Below, piece by piece: positions 16,709 through 24,537 of a DNA stretch of 39,221 nucleotides; the first letter of the stretch is position 1; the number at the start of each line of letters is the position of its first letter. The DNA comes from an uncultured Clostridia bacterium (lineage in GTDB: Bacteria; Bacillota; Clostridia; TANB77; CAG-508), in contig CAPYID010000016.1 in NCBI GenBank assembly GCA_948739805.1, positions 1 through 39,221 on the forward strand, written 5' to 3'. The notes beneath the pieces were generated by a model. It was not told where the DNA came from. It searched no databases and was given only the letters and a program-made list of their open reading frames with translations. The position numbers and the translations under genes were made by a program.

Positions 16709-17823
16709 TTAAAACTTCTTTGAAAAGGTGGCTAATTTTAATAGCTTTTACGCTTGTAGGGATATGGATAATACAAAACTTAAACACAGTAGGAAATATT
16801 TTAAATTGTATAAAAAAAGTTATATTTCCGTTCATTTTAGGAGGAAGTATAGCATTTATACTGAATATTCCAATGTCCTTTTTTGAAAGAAAAATGAAAA
16901 AAATTAAAAATAAAAAAATACTACGAATGTTATCAATCATATTTGCAATTATCGTAATACTGCTTGTAATAGCAATAGTTATTACCCTAATTGTACCAAG
17001 ATTAGCAGAAGTTATAAATTTGCTAATAGATAATATGCCATATTATACTGAAGAAATAAACAAGATATTAGGAAAAAGTGATTTACAATTTATAGATATA
17101 AATAACCTTAATATAAATGTAGAAAGTATGAAAGAACAAATAATAAATCAAATACCAAAATTATTAAACATATCAATATCAATTGTAACAAATGTTATCA
17201 GTGCTATCTCAAACTTTGTTATTGCAATTATATTTGCAATATATATATTAATAGACAAAGAAAAACTCAGCATTCAAACACAGAAATTATTAAATACATA
17301 TTTAGAAAAGAAGAAAGTAGAGAAAATAATTAATATAGCAAAAGTATCAAGTAATATATTCAGAAAGTTTTTTACAGTACAATGTCTAGAAGCAAGTATA
17401 TTAGGAATACTTTGTATTATAGTAATGTTAATATTAAGGATCCCATATGCTGTACCAATAGGAGTCCTAATAGGAGTAACAGCTTTAGTACCAATAGTAG
17501 GAGCATTTATAGGTATCATGGTAGGAGCAATTTTAATAGTATCAGTAAATCCAATTAAAGTTGTAACATTTGTTATAGCTGTATTAATTCTACAACAAAT
17601 AGAAGGAAATGTAATTTATCCAAAAGTAGTAGGCAACTCAGTAGGACTACCAGGAATGTGGGTACTTGTTGCAGTTACCATTGGAGGAAGTATTGGAGGA
17701 ATTTTAGGAATGCTATTAGGAGTACCAATAGCAACTACAATATATAATTTATTAAAAGAAAAAATTAATAAAGCAGAAAATAACAAGTTAAATGAACAGA
17801 AAAAAGCTATAATACAAAAATAA
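16681..17823 (+). CDS. AI-2E-type (PerM/YtvI) membrane transporter
   Basis: A 380-residue integral membrane protein with about eight segments. Conserved features of the AI-2E/PerM family are present: LGGSIAFILNIPMSFFERK near residue 55, a soluble amphipathic stretch at 110-160, VPIGVLIGVTALVPIVGAFIG near 260, and QQIEGNVIYPKVVGNSVGLPGMWVLVAVTIGG near 305. Members export small molecules or ions; the sporulation member YtvI has no known substrate. The ATG falls inside the end of the ISLre2 stub, with GGTGGTG 13 bases upstream, so the insertion may have replaced its original leader. Confidence 0.9.
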   Translation: MDKQEKDILVKTSLKRWLILIAFTLVGIWIIQNLNTVGNILNCIKKVIFPFILGGSIAFILNIPMSFFERKMKKIKNKKILRMLSIIFAIIVILLVIAIVITLIVPRLAEVINLLIDNMPYYTEEINKILGKSDLQFIDINNLNINVESMKEQIINQIPKLLNISISIVTNVISAISNFVIAIIFAIYILIDKEKLSIQTQKLLNTYLEKKKVEKIINIAKVSSNIFRKFFTVQCLEASILGILCIIVMLILRIPYAVPIGVLIGVTALVPIVGAFIGIMVGAILIVSVNPIKVVTFVIAVLILQQIEGNVIYPKVVGNSVGLPGMWVLVAVTIGGSIGGILGMLLGVPIATTIYNLLKEKINKAENNKLNEQKKAIIQK

Positions 17824-17914
17824 AGAATCTCTATCATAATAAAATTTATAACGTATGTTAAAAGAGTGACTAATAAAATTTATGCTATAAATATTAGAAG
17901 ATAAAAAGTAAAAA

Positions 17915-17947
17915 AGGAGAACTTAAGAATAAAAATAAAGTTCTCCT
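17915..17947 (-). terminator. Terminator for the XRE repressor gene
   Basis: AGGAGAACTT (17915-17924) and AAGTTCTCCT (17938-17947) are perfectly complementary. Read on the minus strand the stem is followed by TTTTTT, so it ends the minus-strand transcript; it may also slow the plus-strand transcript from the permease. Confidence 0.75.
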
Positions 17948-17949
17948 AT

Positions 17950-18000
17950 ACATTCGGAAACTTAAATAGGCAAAAGAAAAGGCAAAGTCACTTTTCCTGT
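17950..18000. repeat. Dispersed intergenic hairpin repeat, copy 1
   Basis: Begins ACATTCGGAAACTTAAAT and continues GGCAAAAGAAAAGG...CACTTTTC. The same unit occurs at 34170-34225, where the hairpin is nearly perfect; here it is degraded. Confidence 0.7.
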
Positions 18001-18025
18001 ATTAGTTTAATAACTTAACATGATT

Positions 18026-18262
18026 TTAATCTTCCTCAACATCTTTAAATAAATCATCAGTGAAAAATTCATTTAACTCAATACCAAGTCCTTCACATAT
18101 ATGTAATAAAGTAACAAGTTTTGGACTTTCACTTTTTCCATTTATAAAACTACTCAATGTAGAATATGAAATGCCAGCCTTTAGAGAAAGTCTATGTAAA
18201 TTCAAATCTCTTTCATTTGCTAAATTTATAATTCTTTTTTTAACAGCTTCAGACAATTGCAT
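18026..18262 (-). CDS. Small XRE-family transcriptional repressor
   Basis: A 78-residue helix-turn-helix protein: MQLSEAVKKRIINLANERD, then HRLSLKAGISYSTLSSFINGK as the DNA-binding unit and an acidic tail. The start is the ATG at 18262, preceded by AGAGGG seven bases away; a longer frame upstream to 18331 lacks a ribosome site. It faces a small gene at 18398 across a region with a near-consensus promoter and a perfect operator-like repeat, the usual layout of a repressor controlling its neighbour and itself. Confidence 0.88.
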   Translation of the reverse strand: MQLSEAVKKRIINLANERDLNLHRLSLKAGISYSTLSSFINGKSESPKLVTLLHICEGLGIELNEFFTDDLFKDVEED

Positions 18263-18313
18263 AATATCCCTCTTTTCTACTAGACAAAGTATAACAAAAT
18301 TAAAGGGATAATA

Positions 18314-18367
18314 TTGACGTAAAATCGTCAAAATTTACTTGACTACGTACTACATTACGAATATAAT
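18314..18367 (+). promoter_or_regulatory. Promoter and operator between the XRE gene and its neighbour
   Basis: TTGACT (18339-18344), 17 bases, TATAAT (18362-18367) forms a near-consensus sigma-A promoter for the plus-strand gene at 18398. Just upstream TTGACG-TAAAAT-CGTCAA (18314-18331) is a perfect palindrome with 6-bp arms, a plausible site for the XRE repressor. Confidence 0.75.
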
Positions 18368-18397
18368 AATAACATGAAATAGTCACTAGGAGGTAGT

Positions 18398-18740
18398 ATG
18401 ATGATAAGAATAAAAGATATTGAAGAATATGTAGAAGATAATATGTTAGAAACGATTTTTAGAGAAAGAGAAGATGAAATTTACAAAAGAACTAAAAAGG
18501 ACAAAGAAGAGATATCAAAAATATCAGCGAAATATTCAGTAGACTATGAAAAACTTATAGAGAGTGTAAAAAATTTACCACCACATTTTAATAATATAAG
18601 AGAAAACATAATAAGTAAATTAGATGAATACAATATGAAGCAAAGTCTAATAGTTGCCTATGACAACGAGAAATTTTACAAAGCTCGGATTTTGTGATGG
18701 AATCAGAACGATAATAGAGAGTCTTCAACACAAAAAATAG
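18398..18740 (+). CDS. Small XRE-linked protein, split by a +1 shift at a CGG codon
   Basis: Charged helical protein of about 113 residues once C18686 is skipped. In the first frame it ends FYKARIL-stop at 18697. With the skip it continues AGFCDGIRTIIESLQ to a TAG at 18738-18740; the pattern FYKxGFxDG is one I recall from small phage-type proteins of Firmicutes, so the longer form is probably the true product. AGGAGG lies seven bases before the ATG-ATG start. A strong promoter under likely XRE control drives it. Function unknown. The break has the same form (GCT-C-GGA) as in the Fic and peptidase genes. Confidence 0.7.
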
Positions 18741-18974
18741 AAGTTATATCATATTTAAAATTTAAAAGGCGACTATCATTAGTGGCCTTAAAATTATATA
18801 GAAATGTATAATCACACAAAAAAATATATACTAAAAAATTCCATAAAAGCAAACAGTATTATTTTATAAAAGTTACATTGAAGAACACAAAAAAGCTATT
18901 TCTTTTTTTATTTATTTGTAGTAAAATAATATAAAAGTTAAAAATAAAAATACACTAGATGTAGGAGGGAATAT

Positions 18975-20033
18975 ATGTTAAAGAGATGTGAAACAAGACC
19001 CATATATGTAAGCGGAATACAAATAGGGGGACAAGAAAAAGTAATAATACAATCAATGACAAACACAAAAACAAAAGATGTAGAAGCAACTGTAAAACAA
19101 ATATTAGAATTAGAAAAAGCAGGTTGTGAAATAATTAGAGTAGCATGTTTAGACATAGAAGATGCTAAAGCAATAAAAGAAATAAAAAAACACATACATA
19201 TACCAATAGTATCAGACATTCACTTTGACTATAAAATAGCTTTACAATCAATAGAAAGTGGAGTAGACAAAGTAAGAATAAACCCAGGAAATATAGGAAG
19301 TAAAGATAAAGTAAAACAAGTTGTTGAGGCTTGTAAGGAAAGAAATATTCCTATTAGAATAGGAGTCAATTCAGGCTCTTTAGAAAAAGACTTATTAGAA
19401 AAATATGGAGGTAGACCAACAGCAAAAGCAATGGTAGAAAGTGCCAAAAGACATGTTGAAATATTAGAAGAATTAGACTTTTATGACATAGCGATTTCAT
19501 TAAAAGCATCAAACTTAGACTTATGTATAGAAGCATATGAAGAAGCAAGCAAAGCCTTCAAATATCCACTACACTTAGGGATTACAGAAGCAGGAACAGC
19601 ATTTAGTGGAACAATAAAATCAAGTATAGGTCTAGGAATAATGCTAAGAGAAGGCATAGGAGATACAATAAGAGTATCATTATCAGACAATCCAGTAGAA
19701 GAGATAAAAGTTGCAAAAGAAATATTAAAAGACTGTGGACTATATAAAAAATCTCCAACATTAGTATCCTGTCCAACGTGTGGAAGAACTCAAATAGACC
19801 TAATACCAATAGCAAAGGAAATAGAGGAATTTTTGCAAACTATTGAAAAAGACATAACAGTAGCAGTAATGGGATGTGCAGTAAATGGACCAGGAGAAGC
19901 AAGAGAAGCAGACATAGGAATTGCAGGAGGAATAGAAGAAGGAGTACTATTTAAAAGGGGAAAAATTATAAAAAAGATAAAGCAAGAAGAAATAGTACAG
20001 GAACTAAAAAAAGAAATTTTAAAATTATGTTGA
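18975..20033 (+). CDS. ispG: 4-hydroxy-3-methylbut-2-enyl diphosphate synthase (flavodoxin)
   Basis: A 352-residue IspG/GcpE, the penultimate step of the MEP isoprenoid pathway, converting MEcPP to HMBPP with a 4Fe-4S cluster. Diagnostic stretches: RRCETRP-like start RCETRPIYV, QSMTNTKTKD, VRINPGNIG, IRIGVNSGSL, LGITEAG, the cluster cysteines in SCPTCGRTQ and GCAVNGPGEA, and ADIGIAGG. Length fits the single-domain bacterial form. AGGAGG precedes the ATG. It stands alone between two terminators rather than in the usual dxr-rseP-ispG cluster. Confidence 0.97.
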   Translation: MLKRCETRPIYVSGIQIGGQEKVIIQSMTNTKTKDVEATVKQILELEKAGCEIIRVACLDIEDAKAIKEIKKHIHIPIVSDIHFDYKIALQSIESGVDKVRINPGNIGSKDKVKQVVEACKERNIPIRIGVNSGSLEKDLLEKYGGRPTAKAMVESAKRHVEILEELDFYDIAISLKASNLDLCIEAYEEASKAFKYPLHLGITEAGTAFSGTIKSSIGLGIMLREGIGDTIRVSLSDNPVEEIKVAKEILKDCGLYKKSPTLVSCPTCGRTQIDLIPIAKEIEEFLQTIEKDITVAVMGCAVNGPGEAREADIGIAGGIEEGVLFKRGKIIKKIKQEEIVQELKKEILKLC

Positions 20034-20035
20034 GG

Positions 20036-20062
20036 GAGAGTCTATCTATGATAGGCTCTCTT
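20036..20062 (+). terminator. Terminator after ispG
   Basis: GAGAGTCTATC (20036-20046) pairs with GATAGGCTCTC (20050-20060), one G-U pair, followed by TTGTTTATATAATTTTT. Confidence 0.75.
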
Positions 20063-20139
20063 GTTTATATAATTTTTCATAGATTTGCAAAATAGAAAGA
20101 AATATGATATAAGAATTACATAAAAGGGAGGAATAACAA

Positions 20140-20979
20140 ATGCAAAAATTTAATTATCATTCACATACATATAGATGTGGTCATGCAGATTTAGATATGA
20201 AAGACGAGGAATACATACAAGAATATATAAAAATGGGATTTGAAAAAATAGCTATTACAGACCATTGTCCAGAAAAGAACATAATAGATAAAAGAGACGA
20301 TATGAGAATGGGCTATAATGAAAAAGATGAATACCTAAGCAGTATAAAACATTTAAGAGAAAAATATGCAGGCAAAATACAAATAGAAACAGGTTTTGAA
20401 GTGGAATACTTACCAGGAGAAGAAGAAAACATTAAAGAATTAAAACAAGAAACAGATAAGATTATTCTTGGACAACACTTTATATATGATGACAACCAAG
20501 AACTAAAAATATTTGGAACACATAATTTTACTGACAAAGAATTAATAAGATATGCAGAATATATAAAAAAGGCAATAGAACTGAAAATTCCAGATATAAT
20601 AGCACATCCAGATGTATATATGCATAAAAGAGAAAATTTTGGAGAAATAGAAAGTAAAGTGGCAAATATAATATGTGAAGAAGCGGAAAAGCATAATATA
20701 CCATTAGAAATAAACTTAGCAAATATATTTAATAAAACATACTTTGAAAACCAAAAATTAAATAATGATTCAATAGAAAAACAAAAAGAAAGATTATCAA
20801 ATGCTGTATATCCCCGCAAAGAATTTTGGGAAATTGCCACAAATTATAATATTAAGGTCTTATATGGAATAGATGCTCATAGAAGAGGACAAATAACAAA
20901 ATATAAAGAATTAATAGAATTAGCAAACGAAATTATAGGAAAAGACACAATAAAAAAATTAAATTTTATAAAAGAATAA
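20140..20979 (+). CDS. PHP-domain phosphatase, HisJ-like (histidinol-phosphatase family)
   Basis: A 279-residue PHP-superfamily metal-dependent phosphoesterase. Metal ligands are seen in NYHSHTYRCGH, ITDHCPEKN, ETGFEVEYLPGE, GQHFIYDD and IIAHPDVY, with YGIDAHRRGQ near the end. Length and motif order fit HisJ-type histidinol-phosphatases, which act in histidine synthesis, but no other his gene is near, so another phosphate ester is possible. GGGAGG precedes the ATG and a strong terminator follows the stop directly. Confidence 0.85.
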   Translation: MQKFNYHSHTYRCGHADLDMKDEEYIQEYIKMGFEKIAITDHCPEKNIIDKRDDMRMGYNEKDEYLSSIKHLREKYAGKIQIETGFEVEYLPGEEENIKELKQETDKIILGQHFIYDDNQELKIFGTHNFTDKELIRYAEYIKKAIELKIPDIIAHPDVYMHKRENFGEIESKVANIICEEAEKHNIPLEINLANIFNKTYFENQKLNNDSIEKQKERLSNAVYPRKEFWEIATNYNIKVLYGIDAHRRGQITKYKELIELANEIIGKDTIKKLNFIKE

Positions 20980-21015
20980 CAAAATACCTCGTATTAAACG
21001 AGGTATTTTGTTTTG
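20980..21015. terminator. Bidirectional terminator
   Basis: CAAAATACCTCGT (20980-20992) and ACGAGGTATTTTG (20998-21010) pair perfectly over 13 bases, with TTTTG on the plus strand and A/T-rich flanks on both. It separates the PHP gene from the converging coat-protein genes. Confidence 0.85.
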
Positions 21016-21032
21016 TATGGGCACCATTTTGG
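21014..21032 (+). repeat. TGTAGGGG-type dispersed repeat, remnant 1
   Basis: TGTATGGGCACCATTTTGG follows the terminator. Related sequences lie at 28221 and 30082, each just after a transcript end. Confidence 0.45.
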
Positions 21033-21075
21033 GAAATACTAGTGAGACATGACAAACAACTATGCCCTATTATTT

Positions 21076-21321
21076 CTATTTATTAGCATACTTTTGCTTA
21101 GTAGTATCAATTTTTTGCTGTTCCACAATTTCTGTTTTATACCAGCCTTTTTCTGCCATCAAGTTGTATATCTTATTTTGAATATCTAAAGATTCATTTA
21201 AGGCATCTTTAAAAGCTGAGTGAACTTCAGCAGTAGTAGATTCTATGGTACCATGAAGATATAAATCGCAAACTCCTTTAATAACTAATAATTCTTTTTC
21301 CATTAAATCTTTATCTTCCAT
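21076..21321 (-). CDS. CotF-type spore coat protein
   Basis: An 81-residue helical protein of the Coat F family: KELLVIKGVCDLYLHGTIESTT, HSAFKDALNES and the characteristic MAEKGWYKTE near residues 56-65. Such proteins form part of the spore coat and adopt a ferritin-like helical fold. The ATG is preceded by AGGAGG. It follows another small coat-like gene with a nine-base gap, so they form a pair as is common in Clostridia. It supports a spore-forming host. Confidence 0.85.
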   Translation of the reverse strand: MEDKDLMEKELLVIKGVCDLYLHGTIESTTAEVHSAFKDALNESLDIQNKIYNLMAEKGWYKTEIVEQQKIDTTKQKYANK

Positions 21322-21330
21322 AACTTCCTC

Positions 21331-21504
21331 CTATAATAAATTTAAAAATTTGTTAAATAAATCAGTATGTTTTTGTTCTAACTCTTTTATATAAGAAGAA
21401 AGAGTTGGATCTGTAAGTTGAGCAGATGTCTTTTTACTACATGTCTTCATAAAACATTCATGACCTAAAGCATCCTCAACATATAAAAGTTCTTTACTAG
21501 TCAT
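21331..21504 (-). CDS. Small coat-associated helical protein
   Basis: A 57-residue protein starting MTSKELLYVEDALGHECF and continuing with KELEQKHTDLFNKFL. It resembles the short partner proteins encoded next to CotF genes (ferritin-like spore coat proteins). The start at 21504 is chosen because AGGTGGTGA lies eight bases upstream; a GTG at 21519 would place the ribosome site inside the gene. First gene of the two-gene unit. Confidence 0.7.
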   Translation of the reverse strand: MTSKELLYVEDALGHECFMKTCSKKTSAQLTDPTLSSYIKELEQKHTDLFNKFLNLL

Positions 21505-21595
21505 AATAATAATCACCACCTGAGACTATTATTCCCTTATAAGAAACATTTATACAAAAATAGAGAACTATATTTTACATAGATTGGAAAAAAAA

Positions 21596-23035
21596 CTATT
21601 TTTCGGTTATGCGATAAGAATTAATTTTAAACTCATATCTATCATCAAATCTAATAACAATAGACTTTGTATAATTATCAGAACAAGGTGAATTAAGTTC
21701 ATTAATAAATAAACTAGCATTATACTTCTTCAAAGTATCAAAAGTATTCATAAATCCAAAGCCAGTACCACCAGTATCAGAATGAGTAGTTATAGGTTCT
21801 TTACCTAAAACAGATAGAGCATGAGGTTCAAACTCAATACCAGTATCATACACATATAAACTATAATAATTATCTATCAAACCTAGTCTGACAAGAATAC
21901 TTCTATTAATATTATCAGAACTATTTATAGCAATAATAGAATTTTTAATATGGTCAGCAAGGAGAATTTCCAAATCTTCCTTTGGAATAAATGTATTAAT
22001 CATATGGTAGATATTACCATTTAATTGAAAATCAAAATCTATATTATTCTCTGAACACTCCTGCTGTAGAAAGCTTAACATATCATCTATAATTTCTATA
22101 CCAGTTTTTGGAAGCATAGCCAAAGCAGAACTACAAAAACACTGCTTAGAAACATCTTTAATTTTGTTGCTAATATCTAATTCACCTGCAATTTCAGTAT
22201 TTAACATTAATTCATTTAACTTATACTCCAAAGAGCGCTGTTTATGTGCAATAGAATGGTTAACTTTACTAGTCTCAAGAATATCATTTTCCAACTTTTC
22301 AATTTCCTTATTCTTTTCATCAAGCTCTGCTTTAGTATCATTCAAATCTTTAACAAGTAAATTATGTTTGTAATAAAGAGTTAAGGACTTTTGAATAGTA
22401 ATGAACATGATTGTACCTAATATGATGAAACTAATATATAAATTTGATAGAAATACTATCGAGTAATTTCCACTAACTAAAATTGAAGCGAATAATACAA
22501 TTGCACTAATATTTAAAATCAAAATATCGAAATATTCATTTCCTAAATTTTTATGAAGAAATGCAAACCCATTTTTGAATCTTCTAATTTTAAATAAGGA
22601 AAATAGTAAAATAAATTGAACTATATAAATCAATATAAGACTGATAATATCATTTTGTAATCCTAAAATAGCATTTGGTAAAAAGCCAATAATTATAGAT
22701 ACAAAATACATAATATAATTTAGGCTAAAAGAGAATAATGTCACTAATATGCAATAACCTATTCTATGTGAATTAACAAAAGAGTATAAAATACTTAGTG
22801 ACAGGATAAAAAATACAATACTAGTAAAATAATATTCAGATTTTAATATTGTATCTAAAAAAGCAATAAGAAATGTAGATAAAATAACAATAATAAATTT
22901 AATGTTAAATAATAGTTTTATATTTAAAACATGAAAGAAAGTATAATAAGTGCATAATCCCATGAAGAACATTTTGAAAAAATATATAATGAAATTAATA
23001 TCACCTAAACTTATAAATGTAATTGGATTTTCCAA
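21596..23035 (-). CDS. GHKL-type sensor kinase (AgrC-like), divergent
   Basis: A 479-residue protein with six to seven membrane segments in residues 1-215, a coiled coil at 220-260, and a C-terminal GHKL ATPase domain of the AgrC type. The helix usually carrying the phospho-His reads VNHSIAHKQRSLEYKLNEL. ATP-binding boxes are divergent: LLADHIKNSIIAI in place of the N box, DTGIEF and GTGFGF. AgrC-like kinases sense peptides. Start is TTG at 23035, with GAGGTGA six bases upstream. It lies downstream of a 16-codon Trp-rich ORF and a Spo0A-like regulator gene on the same strand, which may be its signal and output. Confidence 0.8.
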   Translation of the reverse strand: MENPITFISLGDINFIIYFFKMFFMGLCTYYTFFHVLNIKLLFNIKFIIVILSTFLIAFLDTILKSEYYFTSIVFFILSLSILYSFVNSHRIGYCILVTLFSFSLNYIMYFVSIIIGFLPNAILGLQNDIISLILIYIVQFILLFSLFKIRRFKNGFAFLHKNLGNEYFDILILNISAIVLFASILVSGNYSIVFLSNLYISFIILGTIMFITIQKSLTLYYKHNLLVKDLNDTKAELDEKNKEIEKLENDILETSKVNHSIAHKQRSLEYKLNELMLNTEIAGELDISNKIKDVSKQCFCSSALAMLPKTGIEIIDDMLSFLQQECSENNIDFDFQLNGNIYHMINTFIPKEDLEILLADHIKNSIIAINSSDNINRSILVRLGLIDNYYSLYVYDTGIEFEPHALSVLGKEPITTHSDTGGTGFGFMNTFDTLKKYNASLFINELNSPCSDNYTKSIVIRFDDRYEFKINSYRITEK

Positions 23036-23150
23036 GATAAATCACCTCACATAATAAAATTATTATATATTAAGAAAAAGTGATAATCAATCACATATAA
23101 AAAAAATTACTTATAAAGGTAAATCATTACATGAAAAGAGATATACATAA

Positions 23151-23178
23151 ATAGGGTACATTATATAATGTACCCTAT
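23151..23178. promoter_or_regulatory. Perfect 28-bp palindrome between peptide ORF and kinase
   Basis: The 28 bases are fully self-complementary: ATAGGGTACATT, then ATAT, then the mirrored arm. In RNA it gives a 12-bp stem. There is no T-run, so partial termination, an RNase site or an operator are all possible. It would separate expression of the small ORF from that of the kinase. Confidence 0.75.
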
Positions 23179-23202
23179 AACATAATCATGGTAATAAAAA
23201 TA

Positions 23203-23253
23203 TTATCCCCAACGATTAATCCATCTTACAAGTGCTTGCCACCATAAATCCAT
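23203..23253 (-). CDS. Hidden 16-residue Trp-rich peptide ORF
   Basis: ATG at 23253 to TAA at 23203 encodes MDLWWQALVRWINRWG, with four Trp in 16 residues and a net charge of about +1. The ribosome site AAAGGTGGTG lies seven bases before the ATG, as strong as any in the window. On a helical wheel the Trp, Leu, Val and Ile would lie mostly on one face, so it should be membrane-active or receptor-binding. It sits between the Spo0A-like regulator gene and the AgrC-like kinase gene on the same strand. It could be a linear signal peptide, a leader peptide or a type I toxin-like peptide. No AgrB-like processing enzyme is in the window. Confidence 0.65.
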   Translation of the reverse strand: MDLWWQALVRWINRWG

Positions 23254-23296
23254 CAAAATTCACCACCTTTCTTTTTATTAGTTATTGTGCTATAAA

Positions 23297-23371
23297 ATCA
23301 GATTTAAGAATTGGAGGTATAATTTAGTCAGATAAATAAAGGCTAAAATAATACACAATAATAAATCTGAT
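23297..23371 (-). promoter_or_regulatory. Leader/promoter region of the peptide ORF with inverted repeat
   Basis: ATCAGATTTA (23297-23306) and TAAATCTGAT (23362-23371) form a 10-bp inverted repeat. On the minus strand TTGTAT, 16 bases, TATTAT is a possible promoter beginning near 23377. The repeat could fold in the 5' leader or bind a regulator. Confidence 0.4.
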
Positions 23372-23439
23372 ACAAATTAACTATTTTTTTGTAATTGAAA
23401 AGTTTAAAATAGTCGATTTTGCACAATCTCTAATAAAAA

Positions 23440-23472
23440 AATACCATTCATTTCTTTAAAACGAATAGTATT
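23440..23472 (-). terminator. Terminator between 0A boxes and the peptide ORF
   Basis: On the minus strand AATACTATTC pairs with GAATGGTATT (one G-U) and seven T follow. It means that a transcript crossing the 0A boxes from upstream would end before the peptide ORF. Confidence 0.65.
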
Positions 23473-23488
23473 TACTGGTGGGAAAATA

Positions 23489-23505
23489 TGTCGAAAAATG
23501 ACGAA
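23489..23505 (+). promoter_or_regulatory. Tandem 0A boxes, 10-bp spacing
   Basis: TGTCGAA (23489-23495) and TGACGAA (23499-23505) both match the Spo0A box TGNCGAA exactly and start 10 bp apart, the spacing used by tandem Spo0A dimers. They lie 83 bases past the stop codon of a gene whose product has a Spo0A-type DNA-binding domain. Confidence 0.75.
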
Positions 23506-23530
23506 ACATGGGAAAAAATAGTAAAACAAA

Positions 23531-23576
23531 AAATAACAGTAATAAAAAATGCAAAGCATTTAATATACTGTTATTT
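23531..23576 (-). terminator. Terminator of the Spo0A-like regulator gene
   Basis: AAATAACAGTA (23531-23541) pairs with TACTGTTATTT (23566-23576), with an inner ATGC/GCAT stem around AAA. On the minus strand TTTTTTGTTTT follows. Confidence 0.8.
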
Positions 23577-23587
23577 CTATAATAAAA

Positions 23588-24376
23588 TTAGATAAGTTTC
23601 TTTATTTTTTCTACATAATAATAAATGAATTCCATTGGAGTAGGCAATCCAGTTTCATAATTTATTTTAGCAGTATAATGCATAGATAAATCTTCAAGTG
23701 AAGACTTTCTCCAAGCATGGATAATAGCATTTTGAATACCATTAGTTAAAGTAGTGCCAGATTTCTTATGAATTTTAGTAAGATATTGTATAACATTAAT
23801 TTTATTATCATTATTCTGAATTAAATATAAAATAGCATCATGAGCATAAGTGCAACCTTTTAATTTACGAGGAATTCCTATCAAATTCAATTCATAATAT
23901 ATCAAATTAGAAATCCTATCTTGAGTTTCAATAATATTTTCTTGGAGGGAAGCAACAGAATTCAAAGGAGAAGTATTTCTCAAAGCTATAAATTTATTTA
24001 ATACATGATTACAAGAATACTTTGGATGATTTTTATAGAGAATAATATCAACACCATTCCTATGAAGAATATCATAAGTTCTTTCAGAATTTATATGGGT
24101 AGTAACAATAATTATAGGATTATAATCTAGGTTCAAATTTTTAAGTTCACTCAAAAATTCCAGAGAATCTGTATTACCAGAATCACTATTATTAAGTTCA
24201 ATATCTAAAACAATACCTTCTGGACGACGCAGTTTTACGTATTTTAGTGCATCAATATCAGAAGCAGTCATGCCTACCAAATCAATGTCATTTCTAGACT
24301 TAATACAATTAATAAAATCATTGCAGGCAGAAACATCATCTTCAAGTATTAAAATCTTCATAGGTTTAATATCCAT
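23588..24376 (-). CDS. Spo0A-like response regulator
   Basis: A 262-residue regulator. The receiver domain has the acidic pair in LILEDDVSA and the presumed phospho-acceptor in GIVLDIELNNSDSG, followed by IIIVTTH and, at the Lys position, LYKNHP. Residues 155-262 match the Spo0A C-terminal DNA-binding domain: NLIGIPRKLKGCTYAHDAIL, HKKSGTTLTNGIQNAIIHAWRK and a closing PTPMEFIYYYVEKIKK. The sequence is diverged enough to be a paralogue rather than the master Spo0A. The start at 24376 has GGAGGT five bases upstream. Two perfect 0A boxes lie just past its terminator. The GHKL kinase downstream is the likely partner. Confidence 0.85.
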   Translation of the reverse strand: MDIKPMKILILEDDVSACNDFINCIKSRNDIDLVGMTASDIDALKYVKLRRPEGIVLDIELNNSDSGNTDSLEFLSELKNLNLDYNPIIIVTTHINSERTYDILHRNGVDIILYKNHPKYSCNHVLNKFIALRNTSPLNSVASLQENIIETQDRISNLIYYELNLIGIPRKLKGCTYAHDAILYLIQNNDNKINVIQYLTKIHKKSGTTLTNGIQNAIIHAWRKSSLEDLSMHYTAKINYETGLPTPMEFIYYYVEKIKKLI

Positions 24377-24537
24377 AAATACCTCCATTTGAGCAAACAG
24401 TATGCTCTAATAATTTTTAAGTTTAATTATAATATACCACAAAATACTATAAAATTCCATAATTCTAGAAAATATTTTACTATAAAACAATTTGAAAGTT
24501 AAACTATAATTATTATTAAAAAAGTAGGGAGGAAATT

